Of a stretch of 64,000 nt of DNA, positions 8,797-16,516 are shown in pieces. The notes beneath the pieces are model-generated. The model did not search any database, was not told the origin of the DNA, and worked only from the letters and a program-made list of their open reading frames with translations. The position numbers and the translations under genes were made by a program. Each line of letters begins with the position of its first letter. The stretch's first letter is position 1. Source of the stretch: Gallaecimonas kandeliae (GTDB lineage: Bacteria; Pseudomonadota; Gammaproteobacteria; Enterobacterales; Gallaecimonadaceae); assembly GCF_030450055.1 (NCBI RefSeq), contig NZ_CP118480.1, positions 2,383,415-2,447,414 of the forward strand, given 5' to 3'.

Positions 8797-8827
8797 AAAA
8801 AAGCCGCCCTTCCTTGGGCGGCTTTTC
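8797..8827 (+). terminator. Intrinsic terminator after lysC
   Basis: AAAAAAGCCGCCC and GGGCGGCTTTT flank a TTCCTT loop directly after the lysC stop. It also lies between the convergent lysC and LOG-family genes. Confidence 0.88.
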
Positions 8828-8838
8828 TTAAGGGGTGT

Positions 8839-9402
8839 TCAGGCCCACTTCGGCGCCGGCGGGCGGTAAGCCGCCAGGGCGTCCAGCAGGGCCCCGGGCT
8901 CTGCCTCGACTTGGAGCATCTCGAGGTAACGGGGCTCCAGGAAGCCCTGGTCGACAAAGTGCCGGCCCTGGGCCAGCAGGGCGTCGTAGAAGCCGGCCAG
9001 GTTGAGCAGCCCCAGGGGCTTGTGGTGGTAGCCGAGCATGGCCCAGGTCCAAGCCTCGGCCAGCTCCTCCAGGGTGCCGGCGCCGCCAGGCAGGGCCACG
9101 AAGCCCTGGGCCAATTGCGCCATCAGCGCCTTGCGCTCGTGCATGTCCCGCACCACGTGCAGTTCGGTGAGGCCCTTGTGGCCCACCTCCCTGTCCATCA
9201 GCGCCTGGGGTATGACCCCTATCACCCTGCCGCCGGCACTCAGTGCCGCATCCGCCACTGCCCCCATCAGCCCCACATGGCCGCCGCCGTAAACAAGGGT
9301 GATGCCCCGCTCGGCCAGCAGGGTGCCTAGGGCCTTTGCCGCATCGCTAAAGCGCGGGTCCTTGCCCGCCTTGGAACCACAAAAAACGGCCAGGCTTTCC
9401 AT
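8839..9402 (-). CDS. LOG-family protein (putative nucleoside 5'-monophosphate phosphoribohydrolase)
   Basis: A 187-residue Rossmann-type protein of the TIGR00730/LOG family ([26 protein letters not shown]). The PGGAGTLEE active-site motif and the preceding RK of MHERKALM are intact. Characterised members release the base from nucleoside monophosphates; the bacterial substrate is usually unproven. The ATG has a GGAG site nearby. It is transcribed away from rimK and convergent with lysC. Confidence 0.88.
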   Translation of the reverse strand: MESLAVFCGSKAGKDPRFSDAAKALGTLLAERGITLVYGGGHVGLMGAVADAALSAGGRVIGVIPQALMDREVGHKGLTELHVVRDMHERKALMAQLAQGFVALPGGAGTLEELAEAWTWAMLGYHHKPLGLLNLAGFYDALLAQGRHFVDQGFLEPRYLEMLQVEAEPGALLDALAAYRPPAPKWA

Positions 9403-9540
9403 CGCAACTCCGGTTTAAAAAGTCATCTCGATCCACTAGGTTAGAAGCAAGCTCTGCTATATGATGCAGCACCTTTTTTCCGCCGGCAGGAAAAGGAGTT
9501 CTCCGCCCGTCGGCCCCCCTACTTTAACAGGGAACCTCCC

Positions 9541-10446
9541 ATGAAAATTGGCATCCTGTCCCGCAAGGCGGACCTTTACTCGACCCGCCGCCTGGTCGAA
9601 GCCGCCGAATCCCGGGGCCATGAGGTGCAGGTGTTGAACCACCTGCTGTGCTACATGAACATCACCTCCTTGCGTCCCAGCATCCACTACGGTGGCGTTG
9701 AGCTGGAGAACCCGGATGCCATCATTCCCCGCATCGGTGCCTCTGTCACCTTCTACGGCACCGCCGTGGTGCGCCAGTTCGAGATGATGGGGGTCTACTG
9801 CGTCAACGAATCGGTGGCCATCTCCCGCTCCCGCGACAAGCTGCGCAGCCTGCAACTGTTGGCCCGCAAGGGCATAGGCCTGCCCATCACCGGCTTCGCC
9901 CACTCCACCAAGGCCACGGACGATCTCATCGAGATGGTGGGCGGCGCGCCCCTGGTGGTCAAACTGCTGGAGAGCACCCAGGGCAAGGGCGTGGTGCTGG
10001 CCGAGACCCGCAAGGCGGCCGAGAGTACCATCGAGGCCTTCCGTAGCCTCGGCGGCCGCTTCCTGGTCCAGGAATACATCCGCGAGGCGGGCGGCGCCGA
10101 CATCCGCTGCATCGTCGTCGGCGACAAGGTGGTGGCCTCCATGCAGCGCCAGGCCAAAGACGGGGAGTTCCGCTCCAACCTGCACCGTGGCGGCAGCGCC
10201 ATACCGGTGCGCATCACCCCTGAGGAGCGCTCCACGGCCGTGCGCAGCGCCAAGATCATGGGCCTGGGGGTGGCGGGTGTGGATCTGCTGCGCTCCAACC
10301 ACGGTCCCCTGGTGATGGAAGTGAACAGCTCCCCCGGCCTCGAAGGCATAGAGAACTCCACCGGCGTGGACGTGGCCGGCGCCATCATCGAGCACATCGA
10401 GAAGAAGGCCAAGCCCCACAGCAACAGAACCAAGGGCAAGGGCTGA
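9541..10446 (+). CDS. rimK: RimK, ATP-grasp glutamate ligase acting on ribosomal protein S6
   Basis: A 301-residue ATP-grasp ligase. The N-terminal [18 protein letters not shown], the ATP-binding segment [20 protein letters not shown] and the metal-binding [13 protein letters not shown] are those of RimK. It adds glutamates to the C-terminus of ribosomal protein S6 in E. coli. Relatives make other amide-linked products, so the substrate is by homology. The next gene starts 2 bases after the stop and must be co-expressed. Confidence 0.93.
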   Translation: MKIGILSRKADLYSTRRLVEAAESRGHEVQVLNHLLCYMNITSLRPSIHYGGVELENPDAIIPRIGASVTFYGTAVVRQFEMMGVYCVNESVAISRSRDKLRSLQLLARKGIGLPITGFAHSTKATDDLIEMVGGAPLVVKLLESTQGKGVVLAETRKAAESTIEAFRSLGGRFLVQEYIREAGGADIRCIVVGDKVVASMQRQAKDGEFRSNLHRGGSAIPVRITPEERSTAVRSAKIMGLGVAGVDLLRSNHGPLVMEVNSSPGLEGIENSTGVDVAGAIIEHIEKKAKPHSNRTKGKG

Positions 10447-10448
10447 GC

Positions 10449-11471
10449 ATGAAACTGGGCGGCCTCAACATCCTTCCCGGCACCCGTGTCGAGCTGAAGC
10501 TGCCTGTGCCGCCCCTCTACACCAACGCCGCCATGGACATGCCGGTGACGGTGATCCGCGGCAAGAAGGACGGCCCCCGCCTCTTCGTCAGCGCCGCCAT
10601 CCACGGCGACGAGATCAACGGCGTCGAGATAGTGCGCCGCCTCCTGGCCAGCTCCTTCGTCAAGCGCATCACCGGCACCCTGATCCTGGTGCCCGTGGTC
10701 AACGTCTACGGTTACGTCTCCAAGAGCCGCTACCTGCCGGACAGGCGCGATCTCAACCGCGCCTTCCCCGGCTCCGCCAAGGGCTCCATGACGGCCCGCC
10801 TGGCCCACAGCTTCATGACCGAGATAGTGGCCAACGCCAGCCACGGCATCGATCTCCATACAGGTGCCAAGCACCGCACCAACCTGCCGCAGATCCGCAC
10901 CTCCCTCAACGACCACCAGGCCCTGGCCATGGCCAAGGCCTTCCGGGTGCCGGTGATCCTGAACGCCGAGCTGCGCGACGGCTCCCTGCGGGCCACGGCC
11001 GCCGAGAGCGGCTGCCCTGTGCTGCTCTACGAGGCAGGCGAGGCGCTGCGCTTCGACGAGTTCGCCATCCGCGCCGGCCTGCGCGGCATCGTCAACGTCA
11101 TGCGCCACCTCGGCATGCTGCCCGAGAAGAAGGTCCAGGGCCGCTCCATAGCCCCGCAGATAGCCCAGGAGAGCCGCTGGGTGCGCGCCAACGGCTCCGG
11201 CATACTGCTCAGCACCAAGAACATCGGTGACGCCGTCCAGAAGAACGAAGTGATGGCCCACATCACCGATCCCCTCGGCAGCCGCCCCCTGGTGATCAGA
11301 AGCCCTGTCGACGGCATCGTCATAGGCCAGGCGACCCTGCCCCTGGTCCACGAGGGGGAGGCGCTGTTCAACGTCGCCCACACCGAGAAGGCCGATCAGG
11401 TCGAGGCGTCTTTGCCTCATTTCTATGACAATCTTGAACGGTTGGATGAGAGTGATTTTGCGCCTTTGTGA
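10449..11471 (+). CDS. Succinylglutamate desuccinylase/aspartoacylase family zinc hydrolase
   Basis: 340 residues of the M14-like AstE/aspartoacylase fold. Zinc-site motifs are present: AAIHGDEINGVEI (His, Glu), and the second His in GIDLHTGAKHRTNLPQIR. DRRDLNRAFPG and VLLYEAGEALRF are also typical. About 100 C-terminal residues form a likely beta-barrel extension. Adjacency to rimK (2-base gap) is a recurring pairing and suggests a role in removing or processing the amide-linked residues that RimK adds. That function is inference from context. Confidence 0.85.
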   Translation: MKLGGLNILPGTRVELKLPVPPLYTNAAMDMPVTVIRGKKDGPRLFVSAAIHGDEINGVEIVRRLLASSFVKRITGTLILVPVVNVYGYVSKSRYLPDRRDLNRAFPGSAKGSMTARLAHSFMTEIVANASHGIDLHTGAKHRTNLPQIRTSLNDHQALAMAKAFRVPVILNAELRDGSLRATAAESGCPVLLYEAGEALRFDEFAIRAGLRGIVNVMRHLGMLPEKKVQGRSIAPQIAQESRWVRANGSGILLSTKNIGDAVQKNEVMAHITDPLGSRPLVIRSPVDGIVIGQATLPLVHEGEALFNVAHTEKADQVEASLPHFYDNLERLDESDFAPL

Positions 11472-11510
11472 TGGCTTCACTGCCTGATGGCGCGATTTGG
11501 GATGGTGAGG

Positions 11511-11535
11511 AAGCCGGGTTTATCCCGGTTTTATT
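11511..11535 (+). terminator. Terminator after the rimK operon
   Basis: CCGGG (11514-11518) pairs with CCCGG (11524-11528), extended by A-T pairs, around loop TTTAT. A T-rich tail follows. It marks the end of ordinary chromosome before the AT-rich block. Confidence 0.75.
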
Positions 11536-11605
11536 TTGCTTGATCGGCTGGCGCCGGAACTGACTGGCATCGTTTCCTTTTAGCGTCCTGATTGACCTTT
11601 AAGCT

Positions 11606-11634
11606 CCTTTGTTCGCCGGGTCCCGCCCCGGCAG
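11606..11634 (+). repeat. GC-rich 29-bp repeat, copy 1
   Basis: Matches copy 3 (15120-15148, opposite orientation) at 27 of 29 positions. The core is TTCGCCGGGTCCCG followed by a CCCGGCAG-type end, itself partly palindromic. It sits at the left edge of the AT-rich block, about 70 bases after the rimK-operon terminator. Confidence 0.8.
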
Positions 11635-11639
11635 CCTGG

Positions 11640-11880
11640 GCCTAGCATTTAGGTACGTGAAAGCAGCTTAGAGGCTTCGAATCATCCGCTGCTTTAGCTT
11701 ACTACTCATACATAGCCGATTACCAAGAGCTACAGCTGAAGCTGCCGTGGACATTGGCAGTTTACAAGTTTGTATTTTTTGGTCAGAGTAGTTGCTGAGA
11801 TTGCACAAGTTTCAGCAGCAGAACGGCAGCAGTTTTAATGGGAAGTGTGGCAAAAAACACAGATGAAATAGGAGCTAGCT
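11640..11880 (+). other. AT-rich non-coding stretch before the CoiA-like gene
   Basis: I see no credible gene here. Composition shifts from the GC-rich host to AT-rich. The end holds the ribosome site AGGAG (11870-11874) of the next gene. A promoter is likely but I could not choose one. Confidence 0.5.
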
Positions 11881-12834
11881 TTGTCACTAGATATCGCATA
11901 CAGCATCGAAGCGGAAGACTATTTAGATCCGGATAGAGCATACGATCTTTACTGGGCAGGAATCATAAGTGACAAGAAAATGTTTCTATGCCCGGGAACT
12001 GATTGCAGTGCGCAAGTCACTTGTGCGAACTTGGATGAAGACCTCCAAGACATGAAGGTAGTCCCCCATTATAGGGTGTATGGAAAGCATAATGAATGCT
12101 GTGAAGTCTTTAATCAAATCCCACTCAACTTACATTATGAGAATGGACTTTCCGAGAAAGAAGAAAGACGATCCATTGACGAGTCAGTCGTAGATGTTTT
12201 TTTACTAGAAAGGCCAGACTCTTACTATGACGAGCCCAAGCAAACCAACGAAGGCGCTCAAAAAGCAATCATTAAATCAGATTCAACAAAATCCATAAAG
12301 AAAAAGACTCTCAGAGAGAATGGAAGCATCGGTAACATATACTCTGTGAGAACCGTCGTCAGTCGATATATTCGGTATAGAAAAGAAGGCTCTCTGGACC
12401 TAAGACGAGTTAACATCCAAGGAAAGGATGTGCAGTACAAGAGCATTTTCAAATGCATATGGGAGCAAGATCTATCTTACCTTCCAGACCATCCTGTAAT
12501 TTATTACGGATGGGCATTTGTTAATAGACTTCCTTCAGGTCAGGGATATCAAATTAAGTTCAAAAAGAAATTTAAAAAAGAAAGTGATGACTTCACTTCA
12601 ACCATTATGATTAGTGATCGATTAATAGAGAGTTATAAAATAAAGAAACTTGTATCAACAAGGCTTCAGAAAATATTCACTAGTGAGAAGCCGACAGCCT
12701 TTGTATTTATTTATGGAAAACCCGAGCAAAAAGAATCAAAATCTGGAAACAGATACGCTAATTTCTCTATATCCAACTTGGATATGATTGATATCAACTA
12801 TGACTGCCCCTTACCAAAAGAATATAACAAATGA
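11881..12834 (+). CDS. Unknown protein with an N-terminal CoiA-like zinc-finger pattern
   Basis: 317 residues from a TTG start preceded by AGGAG at six bases; the first in-frame ATG is internal and would cut the finger. The N-terminus has C37-X4-C42, His63 in PHYRVY, and H70-X2-CC (73-74). This cysteine/histidine layout resembles the small finger before the nuclease domain of CoiA-like proteins. A Lys-rich, probably flexible middle (about 115-150) follows, then a C-terminal part rich in alternating hydrophobics with KSGNRYANFSISNLD, possibly an OB-like fold. I see no nuclease motif. Codon use is AT-rich, unlike neighbours, indicating transfer. Function unknown. Confidence 0.75.
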   Translation: MSLDIAYSIEAEDYLDPDRAYDLYWAGIISDKKMFLCPGTDCSAQVTCANLDEDLQDMKVVPHYRVYGKHNECCEVFNQIPLNLHYENGLSEKEERRSIDESVVDVFLLERPDSYYDEPKQTNEGAQKAIIKSDSTKSIKKKTLRENGSIGNIYSVRTVVSRYIRYRKEGSLDLRRVNIQGKDVQYKSIFKCIWEQDLSYLPDHPVIYYGWAFVNRLPSGQGYQIKFKKKFKKESDDFTSTIMISDRLIESYKIKKLVSTRLQKIFTSEKPTAFVFIYGKPEQKESKSGNRYANFSISNLDMIDINYDCPLPKEYNK

Positions 12835-12910
12835 AGTTTTCTATATCATCTACACCCCATTAAGTAGAATCGGACAGGCTCGTTATCAGATTTAGAACTA
12901 TTGTCATGCT

Positions 12911-12939
12911 CTTTTATTCGCCGGGTCCCGGCCCGGCAG
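12911..12939 (+). repeat. GC-rich 29-bp repeat, copy 2
   Basis: Agrees with copy 3 at 28 of 29 positions in inverted orientation; 27 bases (12913-12939 and 15120-15146) are exact reverse complements. It abuts the left end of the large palindrome. Confidence 0.85.
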
Positions 12940-12943
12940 CCGG

Positions 12944-13382
12944 GGTACTTTTGTTTCGGCAAAAGTACCCAAAACCACCGCCCCGACGTTCCGCGATGTC
13001 CTTACCTCTGGTCGCTTGCCGCTGACCGCTGCGTACGGTTCCCGACGCGTCCTCCGCTCGCTCGACATCCCTGTCTCGCGCCAGCTCACGCTCCCGACGG
13101 TAAGGCGCTCCACTAAAAAGGGGCTCCAACAGCGGGCAGCTTCGATAGATTTGTTTTCATATCGCAACGCACCATGCCTTCAACGAAGCTACCCGCTCTT
13201 ATGCCCGTTAAGTGCAGCGCTGAGCCGGCGGGAGTGAAGGGACAGCTGAGACAGGGATGTCGAGGCAGGTGAGTACGCGTCGGGACACGCGTATGAACCG
13301 GTGCACCGGGAACGACCAGAGGCGAGGATCAAGCGAAACGCAGGGCGATGGTTTTGCCTACTTTTTCCGAAAAAAAAGTAGG
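12944..13382. repeat. 439-bp imperfect palindrome (possible MITE-like or structured mobile element)
   Basis: Matching blocks share one centre near 13163. The tips are 12944-12980 and 13346-13382 (about 30 of 37 matched). CCTCTGGTCG at 13005-13014 matches 13313-13322, CCCGACGCGT at 13041-13050 matches 13275-13284, and CTCGACATCCCTGTCTC at 13061-13077 matches 13248-13264 exactly. AGCGGGCAGCTTCG at 13131-13144 matches 13184-13197 with one mismatch. The central loop is 39 bases. Each tip also carries its own small hairpin, such as GTACTTTTG...CAAAAGTAC. No open frame in it looks coding. It could be a non-autonomous element or a long structured RNA. Confidence 0.9.
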
Positions 13383-13633
13383 GCGCGTGCAGGGGCGCCC
13401 CCCTGCATATAAATGAGTTATGAGTTCATAACCAAAGGTTAAGAAGAATGCTCAACAAGCGATAGGAATAAGTAAACACGCCAACTAATTTATATTTCTT
13501 GGATATAAAATATAACTCTAGGTCAAAAAGTTAAGTTTCACAAAGATATCTTTAAAAAATAGTTAGGACACTCCCCTAAAATTAGAGCATGGGAATAATG
13601 TGTTGGTGAAAAAAAACATTCACCCGCTAAAAT
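13383..13633. other. AT-rich non-coding spacer downstream of the HEPN gene
   Basis: A small GC hairpin (GCAGGGG/CCCCCTGC, near 13388-13406) caps the palindrome's right side. The remainder is AT-rich with no credible frame. On the minus strand GGTGAA...TTCACC near 13600-13621 with a T-run could end the HEPN gene transcript. Confidence 0.45.
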
Positions 13634-14947
13634 CTATGGTAATGAACGCTCTTGATATCGGTGAATGACTTCCATTTCTATCCCCAGCTCTCCAAAAAGA
13701 TAGGAAACTATTACTAACTTCATACCAAAACCAATGTTCACGTAGTCTCTAATATTCAATTTACTCATTATTTTCTTAGGCTTGCCCACGTGAGCTATTT
13801 CATTTCTCAGACTACCGATAGCTTCTCCTATTGAAGCACATTCAGCTTTCGAAAGAGACCGTTTTATAAAATCCAGTAGGCTTGGTGAGGAGTATTTACA
13901 CACAGGGTATTCATACTTTAGCTTTTCTTTATCCCTATAAGATATAGCCTCCAAGTTTGTTGCGTAGAGAACTATGTCACAGTGAGCCTCGTGTAGGGTT
14001 CTATAGTTTTTCTCATAGCTGAAGACAGTAGCGATAACTTGATATTCATCATGAAGAGAAATCCATTTCTTCACAACCTTATCCAAGTCAATGCCTTTGC
14101 AATTTATTGGCATTTGGTGATGGTTAATTTTCCTCTTTGCCAATGCTATTGTGCCTGACTCTAGATCGACATTAGAAATAACACTTATCTTTCCATCACC
14201 ATCTTGACGGCCTAATAGAATTTTTTCAGGAAAATTTGGAGCGCCAACAAGCATAGAGAACATCGATGAAATTATCCTCATTATATTAAAAAGCGATTCT
14301 ATTGATTGATTTTCTTTTTCATATACAAAGACAACCTCCAACTCTTTCCTTAGGTACATCCGTTCACTAAGGTCAAGCCCATCTATTTTTTCCAACGCGT
14401 CAGATAAAATCATTCTTGCATTATCATCTTCTATTCTAACTAAATTTTTAAGGCGATTCGTCACATCAGAAAAAGATGCTCTATTTTCTAAACTAAGATT
14501 CCATTTATCGCCACAGATTCTCATCAAAGATTCGTCCTGATAGGGGACGACCTCTAAATTATCCACATCATTGAAAAATGCCTGCATGTGGTTTGTCGCA
14601 AAAGAGCAGTAATTATATTTTGTATCTCCATCTAAAAATTCACCGACAACCAAATAACGAATCTTGTGCTTCCCATATCTGGTTGTTAGCTGCCCAAATC
14701 TTAATCCACTGTTCCTGAAATCAAATGGACCTATGAGAGTGCATCTCTTCCCATTATCTAAAACCCCGATTAGATATTTGTACTCAAACTTAATATCGTT
14801 ATCTGCAATGTTATAGTGAAGGATTAGCCCATCTTCTGGTGAGTAGGTTACCCTACCTGGGAACCTTGTTGCATAAGAATCTTCACTTTGAAAAAACTCT
14901 CCAAAGAATTCGAAATCATCAAGGACGCAAAATAATTTATCTTCCAT
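13634..14947 (-). CDS. ApeA-like HEPN protein, putative anti-phage defence RNase
   Basis: 437 residues. The C-terminus has the HEPN catalytic motif R-X4-H as RNEIAH (residues 381-386), the signature of HEPN RNases in abortive-infection systems. The N-terminal half (FFGEFFQSEDSYATRFPGRV, a GLILHY strand, then CTLIGPFDFRNSGLRFGQ) has the feel of the ApeA N-terminal domain, and the overall length fits ApeA, reported as a single-gene phage defence. I chose the ATG at 14947 because TTGGAG lies 9 bases before it; an ATG at 14980 would add 11 residues. The gene is AT-rich, single and flanked by repeats. Family assignment is from memory. Confidence 0.72.
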   Translation of the reverse strand: MEDKLFCVLDDFEFFGEFFQSEDSYATRFPGRVTYSPEDGLILHYNIADNDIKFEYKYLIGVLDNGKRCTLIGPFDFRNSGLRFGQLTTRYGKHKIRYLVVGEFLDGDTKYNYCSFATNHMQAFFNDVDNLEVVPYQDESLMRICGDKWNLSLENRASFSDVTNRLKNLVRIEDDNARMILSDALEKIDGLDLSERMYLRKELEVVFVYEKENQSIESLFNIMRIISSMFSMLVGAPNFPEKILLGRQDGDGKISVISNVDLESGTIALAKRKINHHQMPINCKGIDLDKVVKKWISLHDEYQVIATVFSYEKNYRTLHEAHCDIVLYATNLEAISYRDKEKLKYEYPVCKYSSPSLLDFIKRSLSKAECASIGEAIGSLRNEIAHVGKPKKIMSKLNIRDYVNIGFGMKLVIVSYLFGELGIEMEVIHRYQERSLP

Positions 14948-15119
14948 TTCATGAGACTCCAAAAAATTCCAAGTTAGCATGTTCCATAATTGTTCAACAG
15001 GTCAAGTAAATGAGGTTTGATATATTTTCAACGAGGCATTGGGATGGATGATGAATCCTTTAGGTATAGCAACCTTAGGCAATGACTGAGTTTCATTAGC
15101 AAGGGGCTGGTTAAACCGC

Positions 15120-15148
15120 CTGCCGGGCCGGGACCCGGCGAATAAAGG
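15120..15148 (-). repeat. GC-rich 29-bp repeat, copy 3 (inverted)
   Basis: Inverted relative to copies 1 and 2. With copy 1 it brackets the whole AT-rich block; with copy 2 it brackets the palindrome and the HEPN gene. Confidence 0.85.
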
Positions 15149-15176
15149 CGTTATCAGGGTAAATGCAATAGAGACT

Positions 15177-15200
15177 AAAAAGCCCCGCCATGGCGAGGCT
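15177..15200 (-). terminator. Terminator of the small cysteine-containing protein gene
   Basis: On the minus strand AGCCTCGCC and GGCGGGGCT form a 9-bp stem (one G-U) followed by TTTTT, 17 bases past the stop codon. Confidence 0.8.
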
Positions 15201-15217
15201 ACAAGCCAAAGAACGGC

Positions 15218-15367
15218 TTAGTTCTTACAGCCATTCTTATCGCAGGTTACCTTTTCACTGGATGATACCCAGTGATCGGCGTGCTTCTTGGTATCGGTGC
15301 CACATCCGGTCGTCCCGCCTTTGGCTCCCTTATGTACAACACCAGTGGGGGTATGTTTAACGGCCAT
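15218..15367 (-). CDS. Small conserved-looking protein of 49 residues with three cysteines
   Basis: Too short for ordinary ORF calling but well supported. It has an ATG with AAAGGAG seven bases upstream, a clean 49-codon frame to TAA, and its own terminator. The product begins MAVKHTPTGVVHKGAKGG and has Cys22, Cys42 and Cys47, the last two as CDKNGC near the end. It is hydrophilic with no signal peptide. The cysteines could bind a metal. I recall similar short hypothetical proteins in marine gammaproteobacteria but know no function. It lies just outside repeat copy 3. Confidence 0.8.
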   Translation of the reverse strand: MAVKHTPTGVVHKGAKGGTTGCGTDTKKHADHWVSSSEKVTCDKNGCKN

Positions 15368-15635
15368 GCAAATCTCCTTTTAATGTGGATCGCATCTTCC
15401 TTAGCTGCATGGGGAGAGCACTTACCACCTCACTGCCCTACTCCAACAGCAGCAACCAAAGATAGCAGAGCACTCAGGGCAAGCGCCCAGCTTACGGCTA
15501 CCAAGCCCCCCAAACGGCAACAAAACCTACATATTTGCAACAAATGTACACCCCGTGCTAAGGGTATAGCGCGCTGCCGCCCAAGGGCGGCGATCAACGC
15601 AACGCCACGGAAAAACACATAAAAAAGGAATATCC
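15368..15635. other. Intergenic region between the small protein gene and the secreted protein gene
   Basis: Should hold divergent promoters, but none is clear enough to call. CCGCCCAAGGGCGG (about 15579-15592) is a short palindrome. A weak minus-strand frame of 62 codons is not supported by a ribosome site. Confidence 0.4.
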
Positions 15636-16484
15636 ATGCGACAGATAGCGAAAATACTGGCCCTGGGTCTGACCCTGATCTCCTGCCTCTCCTATGGCTA
15701 CGACAGGGAAGACTTCGACGCCCTCGGCTACCACTTCGAGTTCTGCAACGACTGCTCCAGCGACTACAGCTTCGAGCGGGCGGCCATCTCAGAAGCCTTC
15801 AAGAACGAGGAAGTGGTGCTGGCCAACATCAACACCGGCGAACTGCGGGCCTACCTGGTGATGTGGGAAACCGAGCCCGGCTCCCAGATGAAATTCGCCG
15901 ACCAGATGACGGTGCCGGCCGAGGCCAGGAATTTCATGAGCGCCCTGATGGCGTACAAGGCCCAGGGTCAAAACGCCACCGTGGACAGCTGCAAGAACAG
16001 CTACGCCAACCAGCCCTTTGCCAAGACCCTGCAGATCCCGGCCTCCCTCAACGGCGTCGACACCAGCAGCGTCCAGGCGGTGCTGAACCACCCAACCATG
16101 GGCGGGAGCCAGGTCTCCAAGCTGCTCAGCCTCAACTTCGCCTCCGGCATCTGGGATAACATCAGCAACAAGTTCATGCCCGTGCTGCGCAAGATCCCCA
16201 TCTTCGTGGTGGCCAAGTACGCCGACGGCTCACAGAGCGACTGGATAATGGGCGACTGGGCCTACCCCGAGCATCCGTTCAGGGACGTCGACGACACTGC
16301 CTGCGACGGCAACGGCAACGCCCTCAACCTCAAGTCGCCGAGGAACCCTGACGGCGTCGAGGGGCATATCGCCGACAACTATTCCGTTTCGGTCAGTGCC
16401 CCCAAGTGGTGCTTCGACACCGCCATCTTCTTTATGAACGGCTCCACCACGGGCGGTGACTGCCTGACTCTCGTCGCCCCCTGA
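15636..16484 (+). CDS. Secreted protein of unknown function
   Basis: 282 residues with a clear signal peptide (MRQIAKILALGLTLISCLSY, likely cleaved after YG). The mature chain has six cysteines (CNDC near the new N-terminus, then SCKNSY, TACDGN, KWCFD and GDCL), an even number suiting periplasmic or extracellular disulfides. The rest is soluble, with aromatic and acidic patches. I recognise no family. AAGGAA precedes the start, and composition has returned to the GC-rich host style. It is monocistronic, ending at its own terminator. Confidence 0.85.
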   Translation: MRQIAKILALGLTLISCLSYGYDREDFDALGYHFEFCNDCSSDYSFERAAISEAFKNEEVVLANINTGELRAYLVMWETEPGSQMKFADQMTVPAEARNFMSALMAYKAQGQNATVDSCKNSYANQPFAKTLQIPASLNGVDTSSVQAVLNHPTMGGSQVSKLLSLNFASGIWDNISNKFMPVLRKIPIFVVAKYADGSQSDWIMGDWAYPEHPFRDVDDTACDGNGNALNLKSPRNPDGVEGHIADNYSVSVSAPKWCFDTAIFFMNGSTTGGDCLTLVAP

Positions 16485-16492
16485 AGACCCCA

Positions 16493-16516
16493 AAGAGGTG
16501 CCAAGCACCTCTTTTT
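16493..16516 (+). terminator. Terminator after the secreted protein gene
   Basis: AAGAGGTGC and GCACCTCTT pair around a CAA loop, followed by more T's. It touches the stop codon of the convergent AbrB-family gene. Confidence 0.88.

Noticed and set aside
12901-13237. Short open frames in the palindrome on both strands
   Set aside because: They mirror each other because the DNA is palindromic, and none has a start context or plausible protein composition.
11606-15148. CRISPR array or integron interpretation of the repeated 29-bp motifs
   Set aside because: There are only three copies, with kilobase spacing, mixed orientation and no Cas or integrase gene.
15430-15618. Minus-strand 62-codon hydrophobic frame, possible small membrane protein
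   Set aside because: No ribosome site, no terminator, and it overlaps the expected promoter region of the secreted-protein gene.
11472-15635. Search for a tRNA or tmRNA gene as an integration site for the accessory block
   Set aside because: I found no tRNA-like cloverleaf or CCA end in either flank.
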